The notes under the pieces were generated by a model. It was not told the origin of the DNA and made no database searches. It worked only from the letters and a program-made list of their open reading frames with translations. A DNA stretch of 17,976 nt from Atopobium sp. (GTDB lineage Bacteria > Actinomycetota > Coriobacteriia > Coriobacteriales > Atopobiaceae), in the NCBI GenBank assembly GCA_015259105.1, contig JABZGZ010000022.1:1-17976 (forward strand), given 5' to 3'. This document shows, piece by piece, positions 1 to 6,887 of this stretch. Numbering within the stretch: position 1 is the stretch's first letter; each line of letters begins with the position of its first letter. The position numbers and the translations under genes were made by a program.

Positions 1-276
1 CAAGTACTGATAAGAAATACCAGCTTCATCAAGCTCATCCATTACCTCAGCCATGCATGTTTCTGCCATGATGACCTCAAGATACTCTTGTGGACTTAGA
101 TCTTTTAAACCCACTCTACCTTGGTCTGAAATCCACTTTCTTAAAGTTGTAAGTTGCTCTGGTGAAATATGGATCTCTGAATAAAACTCCTTGTGACCAA
201 ATCCAATTTTTGCCGCACTGCCCTGAACAAACTGCCTTAATACAATTTCTTTCTGTACCTCTACCAGACCTTTCAT
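1..276 (-). CDS. Unknown protein, N-terminal 92 residues only (runs off the left edge)
   Basis: An open frame begins with ATG at 274-276 and stays open to the window edge, so the C-terminus is missing. The start is supported by a purine-rich AGAGGTGG just upstream on the minus strand and by a TATACT -10 element about 30 bp upstream. The peptide begins MKGLVEVQKEIVLRQF and contains HISPEQLTTLRKWISDQG and an acidic stretch MAEVMDELDEAG. It looks soluble and mostly helical, with no signal peptide or membrane segment in the visible part. I do not recognise the family. Its promoter carries a long perfect palindrome with a LexA-like core (314-345), so a DNA-damage-inducible role is an inference from the promoter, not from the protein. 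The gene is downstream of serS on the same strand but separated from it by a terminator and its own promoter. Confidence 0.75.
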   Translation of the reverse strand, partial: MKGLVEVQKEIVLRQFVQGSAAKIGFGHKEFYSEIHISPEQLTTLRKWISDQGRVGLKDLSPQEYLEVIMAETCMAEVMDELDEAGISYQYL

Positions 277-306
277 AGCCACCTCTTTCTTCTTTTGCTA
301 ACCACA

Positions 307-312
307 AGTATA
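307..312 (-). promoter_or_regulatory. Probable -10 element of the left-edge gene
   Basis: On the minus strand this reads TATACT, five of six matches to TATAAT. It lies about 30 bp upstream of the ATG at 276, giving a leader of roughly 24 nt. The -35 position falls inside the palindrome at 314-345 and is a poor match to TTGACA. Confidence 0.5.
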
Positions 313-313
313 G

Positions 314-345
314 CTGATTTATAGAACATATGTTCTATAAATCAG
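314..345. promoter_or_regulatory. Perfect 32-bp palindrome with LexA (SOS) box core
   Basis: Positions 314-345 read identically on both strands, 32 bp without mismatch. The centre (324-335) is GAACATATGTTC, which matches the Gram-positive LexA/DinR box GAAC-N4-GTTC. The palindrome directly adjoins the -10 element of the minus-strand gene starting at 276 and covers its spacer and -35 region, the expected place for a repressor site. LexA binding is inferred from the motif. The symmetry well beyond the 12-bp core is unusual for a LexA site and could instead serve another dimeric repressor. Confidence 0.6.
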
Positions 346-350
346 TAAAA

Positions 351-385
351 GAAATGGTCTTCACAATTCACGAGAAGACCATTTC
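351..385 (-). terminator. Rho-independent terminator of serS
   Basis: An 11-bp perfect stem (351-361 with 375-385, GAAATGGTCTT/AAGACCATTTC) encloses a 13-nt loop. On the minus strand it is followed by TTTT. It lies 33 bp after the serS stop codon and before the promoter of the left-edge gene. Confidence 0.75.
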
Positions 386-418
386 AGAGATTGAACCAAT
401 TTTGATTAAAAAGAGAAA

Positions 419-1702
419 CTATTCTGGTCGAATAACCTCGATGCCACCCATGTAAGGACGGAGCGCCTCAGGTACGGTAACGGAGCCATCTGCGTTCTGA
501 TAATTCTCCATAATTGCAGCCATGGTACGGCCAACTGCCAGACCAGAGCCGTTAAGCGTGTGAACCAGACGAGTGCCCTTGAACTCTGCTGGATCCTTAT
601 AGCGGATATTTGCACGACGAGCCTGGAAATCCCAGCAGTTAGAGCAGGAAGAAATTTCTTTGTATGCGTTATAGCTTGGGAGCCAAACCTCAATGTCATA
701 GCACTTGCATGCAGAGAAGCCAATGTCACCAGTGCAGAGAGTAACCACGTGATAAGGAAGACCCAGAAGCTGAAGGATCTTCTCGGCTTCCTGAACCATG
801 GACTCAAGCTGATTCATGGAGTCTTCAGGCTTTGCAAACTTGACCATCTCTACCTTGTCAAACTGGTGAACACGGATGATGCCACGGGTGTCTCGACCAG
901 CTGAACCTGCCTCCTCGCGGAAGCATGGGGTGAATGCGGTATAGAGCAGAGGGAGCTGAGATGCGTCAAGAATCTCATCACGATGGATGTTGGTGAGCTG
1001 AACCTCAGCAGTTGGAATGAGGTAGAGGTCAGGCTGTACGTGATAGAGATCCTCTTCAAACTTAGGGAGCTGACCAGTGCCAAACAGAGAGTCCTGATTT
1101 GTGATAACTGGTGGCCACCACTCTTTGAAGCCTGCCTGGTTATGTGTATCAATCATGAAGTTGATAAGCGCACGCTCCATGCGAGCGCCCATGCCGCCAA
1201 GAAGATAGAAGCGAGTTCCTGCAAGCTTTACGCCACGGTCAAAATCAATCATGCCCAGCTCGGGTCCAAGATCCCAATGCGCCTTTGGCTCAAAATCAAA
1301 CTGAGTTGGCTCTCCCCACTTGCGAACCTCAGGGTTATCGGAGTCATCCTTGCCATAAGGAACAGATGCGTCAGGAATGTTTGGAATAGCTGCAACAAGG
1401 GCGGTGAGCTCTTCCTCAACCTCTCCGCGGCGCTGATCAAGCTCTGCGATGCGGTCTTTATTAGCTGCTACCTGCTCTTTAGCTGCCTCAGCCTCTTCCT
1501 TCTTGCCCTCACGCATAAGAAGGCCAATCTGCTTAGAAACAGCGTTACGCTCTGCCTGAAGAGACTCAACCTCGGCAATTACGCTTCTGCGCTCCTCGTC
1601 AAGCTCAAAGAATTTCTCGCGATCCCAATGGGCGTTTTGCCTGGACTCGCAAGACTTATCTACGAGGTCAGGATTCTCGCGCACAAATTTGATATCAAGC
1701 AT
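419..1702 (-). CDS. serS: Serine--tRNA ligase
   Basis: Cytoplasmic class II aminoacyl-tRNA synthetase that charges tRNA-Ser (and tRNA-Sec where present) with serine using ATP. The 427 residues match the usual length. The start MLDIKFVRENPDLV is the canonical SerRS N-terminus, and the ATG at 1702 is preceded by AAGGAG. Residues about 30-105 form the long charged coiled-coil arm that contacts the tRNA variable arm. The catalytic core shows motif 1 around GFKEWWPPVITN, the serine-site TAE in IPTAEVQLTN, motif 2 as CFREEAGSAGRDTRGIIRVH, and motif 3 as NGSGLAVGRTMAAIMENYQ near the C-terminus. It is a single gene with its own terminator at 351-385 and is divergent from the small membrane protein at 1813. 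No T-box leader fits in the 110-bp upstream gap. Identity is certain. Confidence 0.97.
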   Translation of the reverse strand: MLDIKFVRENPDLVDKSCESRQNAHWDREKFFELDEERRSVIAEVESLQAERNAVSKQIGLLMREGKKEEAEAAKEQVAANKDRIAELDQRRGEVEEELTALVAAIPNIPDASVPYGKDDSDNPEVRKWGEPTQFDFEPKAHWDLGPELGMIDFDRGVKLAGTRFYLLGGMGARMERALINFMIDTHNQAGFKEWWPPVITNQDSLFGTGQLPKFEEDLYHVQPDLYLIPTAEVQLTNIHRDEILDASQLPLLYTAFTPCFREEAGSAGRDTRGIIRVHQFDKVEMVKFAKPEDSMNQLESMVQEAEKILQLLGLPYHVVTLCTGDIGFSACKCYDIEVWLPSYNAYKEISSCSNCWDFQARRANIRYKDPAEFKGTRLVHTLNGSGLAVGRTMAAIMENYQNADGSVTVPEALRPYMGGIEVIRPE

Positions 1703-1757
1703 GCAGCTTCTCCTTGAATCAACACTTTTTAGCAGTGCATTTTTTCTTATAGCTTAC

Positions 1758-1771
1758 CAAGTATATACTTG
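1758..1771. promoter_or_regulatory. Palindrome holding -10 candidates for both divergent genes
   Basis: CAAGTATATACTTG is a 14-bp perfect palindrome in the serS/orf72 divergent gap. It contains TATACT on the plus strand (1764-1769) and the same hexamer on the minus strand (1760-1765). The resulting leaders would be about 37 nt for the gene at 1813 and about 50 nt for serS. No good -35 is seen for either, so promoter use is tentative. Confidence 0.35.
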
Positions 1772-1812
1772 TATTCAGATTCTTAACCCTTCACATGTTC
1801 TGGAGCTAGATT

Positions 1813-2031
1813 ATGGACGCAATTAACTCATTTGTCGGCTGGCTTTTTGGCGATAAAACCGGTGTGTTGTTCCTCGTACTTGGTGGAATTTTGCTCTTTT
1901 TGGTTATTTCCTTTGTGCTGGAGCGCAAAACCAAAAAGATGTATTTCAATCATAAAAAGACTGAGGACGACTGGGATCTCTTTGGCGACGACCAAGAGGG
2001 TTGGTCTGACTTTGAATCAGATAACAAATAG
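1813..2031 (+). CDS. Small single-pass membrane protein, unknown function
   Basis: A 72-residue protein. The start is supported by GGAG at 1802-1805, eight bases before the ATG, and the frame ends just before a strong terminator, so the gene is transcribed alone. Residues about 17-37 (TGVLFLVLGGILLFLVISFVL) form one hydrophobic segment. A short basic stretch (ERKTKKM) follows, which by the positive-inside rule places the C-terminus in the cytoplasm. The tail of about 25 residues is very acidic (DDWDLFGDDQEGWSDFESD). I recognise no family. A membrane-tethered acidic tail could be a protein-docking peptide, but that is speculation. The alternative frame starting at 1832 is a shadow without a ribosome binding site. 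Confidence 0.75.
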   Translation: MDAINSFVGWLFGDKTGVLFLVLGGILLFLVISFVLERKTKKMYFNHKKTEDDWDLFGDDQEGWSDFESDNK

Positions 2032-2036
2032 GTAAC

Positions 2037-2062
2037 AAAAAAGCCCCGTAAAGGGGCTTTTT
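2037..2062. terminator. Bidirectional terminator between orf72 and tRNA-Leu
   Basis: The stem GCCCC (2043-2047) pairs with GGGGC (2053-2057) around a 5-nt loop. It is flanked by six A on the left and five T on the right, so it gives a U-run in both directions. It serves the plus-strand gene ending at 2031 and the minus-strand tRNA ending at 2072. Confidence 0.85.
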
Positions 2063-2071
2063 AAATGCAAA

Positions 2072-2158
2072 TGGTGCGGGCGAAGGGACTTGAACCCCCA
2101 TGAACTTGCGTTCATACGGACCTGAACCGTACGCGTCTGCCAATTCCGCCACACCCGC
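2072..2158 (-). tRNA. tRNA-Leu (anticodon CAG)
   Basis: Reading the minus strand, GCGGGTG at the 5' end pairs with CGCCCGC before the discriminator A, and the CCA is encoded (2072-2074). The D-arm region GGCGGAATTGGCAGACGC and a long variable arm (TGAACGCAAGTTCA) mark a class II tRNA. The anticodon loop TTCAGGT gives CAG at 2122-2124, which reads CUG. The T-arm contains GGTTCAAGT. The 3' end faces the shared terminator at 2037-2062. Confidence 0.95.
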
Positions 2159-2291
2159 GTGCTAGGGAATAATACTACAACATTTTGTTTTCTTCTAATG
2201 GAAAAACAATAGATATATAAGAAAATTCTTTTCAGCGGTAGAATATAGACAGTCACGGCCGACAAACACACTTTAAACACAGGAGGTTGCC

Positions 2292-4088
2292 GTGAGTGAC
2301 TCGCGGTCACAGACCACGCAGACTACATATCTACATTCACCTTCTGCTCAGCAGGCATCACCTGCGGCTGAACCAGAAATTTTGCTGGACCGATATCGCG
2401 TTCTTGCTCGCAGAGGTAACGGAGGTTTTGGCACCGTTTGTACCTGCTGGGATACTCGTTTGCAGAGGCGCGTAGCCATTAAACGTATGCCATTGTTGGG
2501 AGCTTCCGAAACTCCCGGCGTGCTTGCTTCAACTGTTGACGAGGCTCTTTCTGAAGCTCGAACTGCCTGCTTATTGGCTCATCCCAACATTGTGACCGTC
2601 CATGACTTTGAGATTGAAGGCGATTACGCTTACCTGGTCATGGAGTTTGTTGATGGCCTTAATTTATCGGAGCTTTTGGCTCGCGTTGAGGGTGGCTACC
2701 TCACCTATGCCGAAGCAGCTCACATGGTGTCTTCACTTGCAAAGGCGCTTCACTATGCCCATGAAAACGGCGTGCTCCATCTGGACATCAAGCCAACAAA
2801 TATCATGATTGACCGCCAGGGTACGGTAAAACTTGCCGACTTTGGTATGGCAACACTTGCCTCAGCTGCTGGTTATGGTGGTGCTCGCGGAGGTACGGTA
2901 GGCTACATGCCTCCTGAACAGGTTGAAGGCATGCTTGTTGACGAGCGCGCTGATATTTTCTCGCTTGCTGTTGTTCTGAGGCAGGCGCTAACGGGCGTCA
3001 ATGTATTTGCGGGCAGAACGGCTAAAGAATCCCTTGATCACATCTACAAGGGCCCAAAGATTCCTCTGCTCAAAGAAGATCCCGAGGTCCCCTTTGCTGT
3101 AGATGCCGCCTTGACGCAGGCACTTTCCCCTGAACCGTCGATGAGACAAGGAAGTGTCTTGGAGTTTGCACAAGAAATTGTGACTCCTCTTGGCGGCGAA
3201 AAGCAGGGCGAGAAAAGCCTCAAATCCCTGGTGGAACAGTCGGAAGAAGAGGAAACCGAGACGTGGGACGTCAAGCATCTTCCACTCTCAATCCGCTTCC
3301 CCTGGCTGCCCTCGGCTGCCGTGCGTGGCACAACCGCCTTGGTCACCGGAGTTCTTCTCGCCCAATTGTTCCAGCTTATTGCTCCAGAATCGCTTACGTT
3401 TATTGTGGTTGGCTCTCTTGTGGGGGCTGCAGCTGCCGCTCTTTGGACGCCCTTAGGATCCGCGCTTGTCATCGCGTGCGCGGTGTACGCTTTGGCAAGT
3501 ATTAGTCCTACCAGCACTTCGTTTCCGTTTGCGACGCTCGTAACCTTGGTGAGCGTTATCTGGTGGGCGTTTGCGGGAAGAGTCTCAAAATTCAGCAGCA
3601 TTAACTGCCTCTTAGGCGCCTTGTTGCCTGCTCCGGTTTCAGCTCCAGCACTAGTTTCTACAACAATGAGACCTCTTCCTGCAGCTTTAACAGGAGCCTT
3701 TAGCTTTCTCTTTGGAACACTGCTTGTCAAAGGCTTGTCTTTTGGCTTTGCTGCAACACCCCTTGCCTATGACTACACCTCACTGGCCTCGGGCCTTCCG
3801 TTTTGGACTCGTTTGGGAGCATGCGCTCTATCTGCTCTTTTGGGATCGCTGATAAGCCAAAAAAGACGACGCGGATGGGCGGTTTTTGGACAAATTGTCT
3901 GCGCCTCATTGCTTTCAGGTGGCTTTATATGGGCAGCTTGGATGGAGAATTCCAATTTTTGGGTAGTTGAAAGTATAGTTTCTGTATTAATTACGGTATT
4001 CTTATGTGTACTTGTATGTATTGCAATTGTCCTGATAGGTCCACTTCAAGTGGATCAGGAAGGCGAGGAATTAGATGAGCTTTCTTAG
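2292..4088 (+). CDS. Ser/Thr protein kinase with multi-spanning membrane tail
   Basis: A 598-residue Hanks-type kinase. AGGAGG at 2281-2286 sets the GTG start. The kinase domain is at about residues 33-290. It has a glycine loop RRGNGGFGTV, the ATP lysine K64 in VAIK, a catalytic loop HLDIKPTN with D165 as base, DFG at 183-185, and PPE in place of APE. The usual HRD is HLD, so it is a non-RD kinase. After a charged linker (LVEQSEEEETETWD) the C-terminal half, from about residue 340, is hydrophobic with roughly eight or nine membrane segments and no sizeable extracellular sensor domain. PknA and PknB have one membrane segment. It heads the FHA/PP2C/SEDS-PBP cluster and overlaps the next gene by 14 bp, implying coupled translation. 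It occupies a place one might expect for a PknA-like kinase, but the tail differs. Kinase identity is firm; its substrates are unknown. Confidence 0.9.
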   Translation: MSDSRSQTTQTTYLHSPSAQQASPAAEPEILLDRYRVLARRGNGGFGTVCTCWDTRLQRRVAIKRMPLLGASETPGVLASTVDEALSEARTACLLAHPNIVTVHDFEIEGDYAYLVMEFVDGLNLSELLARVEGGYLTYAEAAHMVSSLAKALHYAHENGVLHLDIKPTNIMIDRQGTVKLADFGMATLASAAGYGGARGGTVGYMPPEQVEGMLVDERADIFSLAVVLRQALTGVNVFAGRTAKESLDHIYKGPKIPLLKEDPEVPFAVDAALTQALSPEPSMRQGSVLEFAQEIVTPLGGEKQGEKSLKSLVEQSEEEETETWDVKHLPLSIRFPWLPSAAVRGTTALVTGVLLAQLFQLIAPESLTFIVVGSLVGAAAAALWTPLGSALVIACAVYALASISPTSTSFPFATLVTLVSVIWWAFAGRVSKFSSINCLLGALLPAPVSAPALVSTTMRPLPAALTGAFSFLFGTLLVKGLSFGFAATPLAYDYTSLASGLPFWTRLGACALSALLGSLISQKRRRGWAVFGQIVCASLLSGGFIWAAWMENSNFWVVESIVSVLITVFLCVLVCIAIVLIGPLQVDQEGEELDELS

Positions 4089-5205
4089 TGACTTTGAAAA
4101 CCGTATTGGTTCGGTCTTTGGTGCCGCACCTCAGGGATACGCAGAGCCTTTCTCTTTTAAGAAGCTTGCCAAACGCGCAGCTAAAGAGATGGAACGTGAG
4201 ACGTATGAAATCGACGGTGTAGACACTGCACCAGCCCTGTATACCGTTTTAGTTGCTCCTCAAGACGATTCACTAATGCGTCCTCTTTATGCTGATCTAA
4301 CTGCAGAGGTTTCTGACTTTGTGGCTACTCAGGCTCAGCAAAAAGATTATGTATTTGTTGGCCAGCCACTTGTTCGTTTTATGGTTGACCCTTCTTTGAA
4401 GCCTGGAAAATTTGCTGTCTTTGCAGAAAATGTTGACGGCAATACGCTTGACCAGCTGCGCAATGAAGAGCGCGCGTTCTTGGGCGGAAACTCCAGCGTT
4501 GGAGGAGCTGCAGCTCAAATGCCTCAGCAGCGCAATTCTCACGCCGCTGTTCAGCCAGAACCACAGTCAGAGCCAGACCCAGACCCTCTGTCTGTAGTTC
4601 GTCCTGTTTCTGCAGATAACGCAACGCCAGAGGTTTTGGGAGATCTTGCTGGTACAGACGCCGGTCTTGCGGTAATGCCACCAGACTTTGTTGAGGCTCA
4701 AGGCGCAATTCCTGTTGTTTCCGCAGCTGAGTCCACTCCTATGCCTGTTCTTCCAAGCTCAAACGGACTTCCAGACCTTCCAGTTAACGGAGCTATCCCA
4801 ACAGCGGCTCCTGTCCCTATGACACAGCGTCGTATCACGCCTTCCCTTGATGCGCAGCTCAATGGCATGGGAGGTCGTCCTTCTCGCAATTTGCAGGGCA
4901 CGCCACGTGCAAACATGGACGCTACCTGCATTTTGATTGATCGCCAAAGCGGTCGCTCGTATCGCGTTGAGGCTCCTCGCGCCATCATTGGTCGCGAGCG
5001 CTCTCAGGCAGACGTTGTTTTGCGCGACCCTAACGTTTCAAGACGTCACGCCGAGATGACCTATGACGGTCACGATTGGCATATTGCTGATTTGCACTCC
5101 ACTAACGGAACGCTTGTCAACGATATCGACGTAGATGAGGTAATTCTGCGCGACGGAGACCTCATTACCATTGGTCTTATGGACCTTCAGTTCCGGGAGA
5201 ACTAA
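4075..5205 (+). CDS. fhaA: FhaA-like protein: DUF3662 domain plus C-terminal FHA domain
   Basis: A 376-residue cytoplasmic phosphothreonine reader. The N-terminal 115 residues or so (from FENRIGSVFGAA) resemble the DUF3662 domain of mycobacterial FhaA. The middle, about 135-275, is a low-complexity linker rich in Pro, Ala and Gln. The FHA domain, from about 282, shows GRE at 306-308, SRRH at 322-325 and STNGT at about 342-346, the residues that bind the phosphopeptide backbone and phosphate. The start ATG lies inside the end of the preceding kinase gene behind GCGAGGA. The stop overlaps the next start (TAATG). In mycobacteria the homologue binds phosphorylated MviN/MurJ and affects peptidoglycan synthesis. 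A like role is inferred here from family and context. Confidence 0.88.
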   Translation: MSFLSDFENRIGSVFGAAPQGYAEPFSFKKLAKRAAKEMERETYEIDGVDTAPALYTVLVAPQDDSLMRPLYADLTAEVSDFVATQAQQKDYVFVGQPLVRFMVDPSLKPGKFAVFAENVDGNTLDQLRNEERAFLGGNSSVGGAAAQMPQQRNSHAAVQPEPQSEPDPDPLSVVRPVSADNATPEVLGDLAGTDAGLAVMPPDFVEAQGAIPVVSAAESTPMPVLPSSNGLPDLPVNGAIPTAAPVPMTQRRITPSLDAQLNGMGGRPSRNLQGTPRANMDATCILIDRQSGRSYRVEAPRAIIGRERSQADVVLRDPNVSRRHAEMTYDGHDWHIADLHSTNGTLVNDIDVDEVILRDGDLITIGLMDLQFREN

Positions 5206-5618
5206 TGATTGATCTGATTCTCTTTGCAGGACGCGTTCTGCTTGTTGTCCTGCTGTACATCTTCCTGTTCTCAGTCATGCGCACGGGCATTGGTCTTGTC
5301 CGCGGACAGCGCAAAGACGGAGCTATTTGGTCCGTTGATGTCGAGAAGGGCGTCAAGTCCTTACGTGGTCTGCACGTAGATATCTTGGGACCCGTTGTTA
5401 TTGGACGCTCCCCTTCTTCTGACATTGTGATTGACGAACCTTACGTTTCTGCATCACATGCCCGCTTTACCATCCAGGGACCCGCTCTGGTGCTTGAAGA
5501 CCTTGGTTCCACAAACGGAACTATGGTTAATGGTCACATCATCGAGCAGCCTGTTACCCTTCGCGACACAGACGAAGTCCAGGTCGGCGATGTGATTATG
5601 CGTGTTGGACGTCGATAA
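5205..5618 (+). CDS. fhaB: FhaB-like membrane-anchored FHA protein
   Basis: A 137-residue protein. An N-terminal membrane anchor (about residues 1-27, LILFAGRVLLVVLLYIFLFSV) is followed by a basic linker and an FHA domain at about 45-137. FHA signatures are GRS at 67-69, SASH at 82-85 and STNGT at 102-106. GGGAG stands seven bases before the ATG, which overlaps the fhaA stop by one base. The mycobacterial counterpart FhaB/FipA lies between fhaA and pstP and helps the divisome under stress. The same gene order here supports the assignment. It probably brings phosphorylated partners to the membrane near the SEDS-PBP protein encoded downstream. Confidence 0.88.
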   Translation: MIDLILFAGRVLLVVLLYIFLFSVMRTGIGLVRGQRKDGAIWSVDVEKGVKSLRGLHVDILGPVVIGRSPSSDIVIDEPYVSASHARFTIQGPALVLEDLGSTNGTMVNGHIIEQPVTLRDTDEVQVGDVIMRVGRR

Positions 5619-5625
5619 GAGGCTC

Positions 5626-6885
5626 ATGGTTTCTTCTGATACAACACATATTTCTGATACACCTACACAAGAGCCCGTGAGTGCTCCTGGTCGTTGTGAG
5701 CTGCCACTTGATGGTCGTTGTGACGCAGAGGCGGTTTCTGGCTCTAACACCTTTATTTCTTGGGGCGCCCGCTCTGACGTGGGATTAGTTCGCGAGCATA
5801 ACGAGGACTCGTTCCTTTTGCGCACTCCCCTTTTTGCCATCTGTGATGGTATGGGAGGTCACGCCGCCGGTGAGGTAGCAAGCTCCATTGCTGTTAAGGT
5901 TATTGCCGAACAGGCACCAAGTACCGCTGACGATGTCCGTCTTGGCGCTGCAATTGAGGCCGCTAACCAGGAAGTTATTGATGCTCCTGCAAAGGGTATT
6001 GGCAAACCTGGCATGGGCTCCACTGCCTCTGCCGTCCTCATTGAGGGCAATCAGATGGCCGTTGCTCATGTTGGTGACTCTCGTATTTACCTGCTCCATC
6101 ATGGCACGCTGGTCCGCATTACTCATGACCACAGCTACGTTGAGGAACTCATTGATTCTGGTCAGATTACCGCTGATGAGGCTCGCACGCACCCTTCTCG
6201 CTCGGTAGTTACGCGAGCTCTTGGCTCTGATCCAGACATGTATGCAGATCATTTCTCGCTTGAAGTATCTGATGGCGACCGCATCATCTTATGCTCCGAT
6301 GGCCTTTCTGGCATGGTGCCCGACGATGAAATTGAAGCCATTGCTGTCTCTAACGTCACGCCACAAAAGGCTGCCGATAACCTTGTTTCCGCAGCTCTTA
6401 CCTATGGCGGCTCAGACAACATTACCGTTATTGTCATTGACGTCTTAGACGACGGCATAGCCGATCAAACCAGACGTCACCTTACCCGTGGCGTCATTGC
6501 AACGTTTATCTCGTTTCTTGCACTCTTTGCTGCCACTGTTGCCGTGTTCTTCCTGTTTGTAAGTAGCGAGTGGTACTTAGGTATTAACGGAACTACCGTT
6601 GGCGTTTATCGAGGTATTCCTACAACAATCGCCGGCATAAACATGTCTTCGCTTGTTGAGACTACGTCTATTGAAATAAAAGATTTGCCTGACGCAGTTC
6701 AAGACTCACTAGCCGAAGGAATTCGCGTTAAGAACGAGGATGAAGCACATAGCACCGTCGAGAATTACCGCAAACAAATTGACGACGCCAACACTAAAGC
6801 GGTCAAAAAGAAAGAAGACGCCCAGTCTGGCGGAACACCCACAACAGAATCAACAACGTCAACAACAAGTTCGGGAGGTGAGTAG
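5626..6885 (+). CDS. pstP: PP2C-family Ser/Thr protein phosphatase (PstP-like)
   Basis: Metal-dependent phosphatase expected to reverse kinase action in this cluster. With the ATG at 5626 it has 419 residues. A GTG at 5602 would give 427 but has no clear ribosome binding site, whereas AAGAGG stands just before 5626, with a rather short spacing of 3 nt. The PP2C domain covers about 50-275 and has the metal ligands in EHNED (57-61), DGMGGH (74-79), SDG with D225, and GGSDN with D264. A membrane segment follows at about 289-312. An outer domain of about 80 residues (WYLGINGTTVGVYRGIP) resembles the extracytoplasmic part of mycobacterial PstP. The tail is rich in Lys, Thr and Ser (TESTTSTTSSGGE). 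It starts eight bases after fhaB and ends two bases before the SEDS-PBP gene. Confidence 0.92.
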   Translation: MVSSDTTHISDTPTQEPVSAPGRCELPLDGRCDAEAVSGSNTFISWGARSDVGLVREHNEDSFLLRTPLFAICDGMGGHAAGEVASSIAVKVIAEQAPSTADDVRLGAAIEAANQEVIDAPAKGIGKPGMGSTASAVLIEGNQMAVAHVGDSRIYLLHHGTLVRITHDHSYVEELIDSGQITADEARTHPSRSVVTRALGSDPDMYADHFSLEVSDGDRIILCSDGLSGMVPDDEIEAIAVSNVTPQKAADNLVSAALTYGGSDNITVIVIDVLDDGIADQTRRHLTRGVIATFISFLALFAATVAVFFLFVSSEWYLGINGTTVGVYRGIPTTIAGINMSSLVETTSIEIKDLPDAVQDSLAEGIRVKNEDEAHSTVENYRKQIDDANTKAVKKKEDAQSGGTPTTESTTSTTSSGGE

Positions 6886-6887
6886 GA

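Noticed and set aside
116..307. Minus-strand 63-codon frame at the left edge
   Set aside because: It overlaps the better frame that starts at 276 with a good ribosome binding site and stays open to the window edge.
983..1717. Long open frame of 244 codons on the plus strand
   Set aside because: It lies antisense across serS, which has all class II synthetase motifs. The plus-strand peptide has no recognisable domain and no ribosome binding site that I can see.
2017..2310. Minus-strand frames crossing the tRNA-Leu gene
   Set aside because: They run through a complete tRNA and a terminator, so they are not coding.
3044..3730. Minus-strand open frame of 228 codons opposite the first kinase
   Set aside because: Shadow of the kinase coding frame. 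Its sequence is low in structure and no promoter or ribosome binding site supports it.
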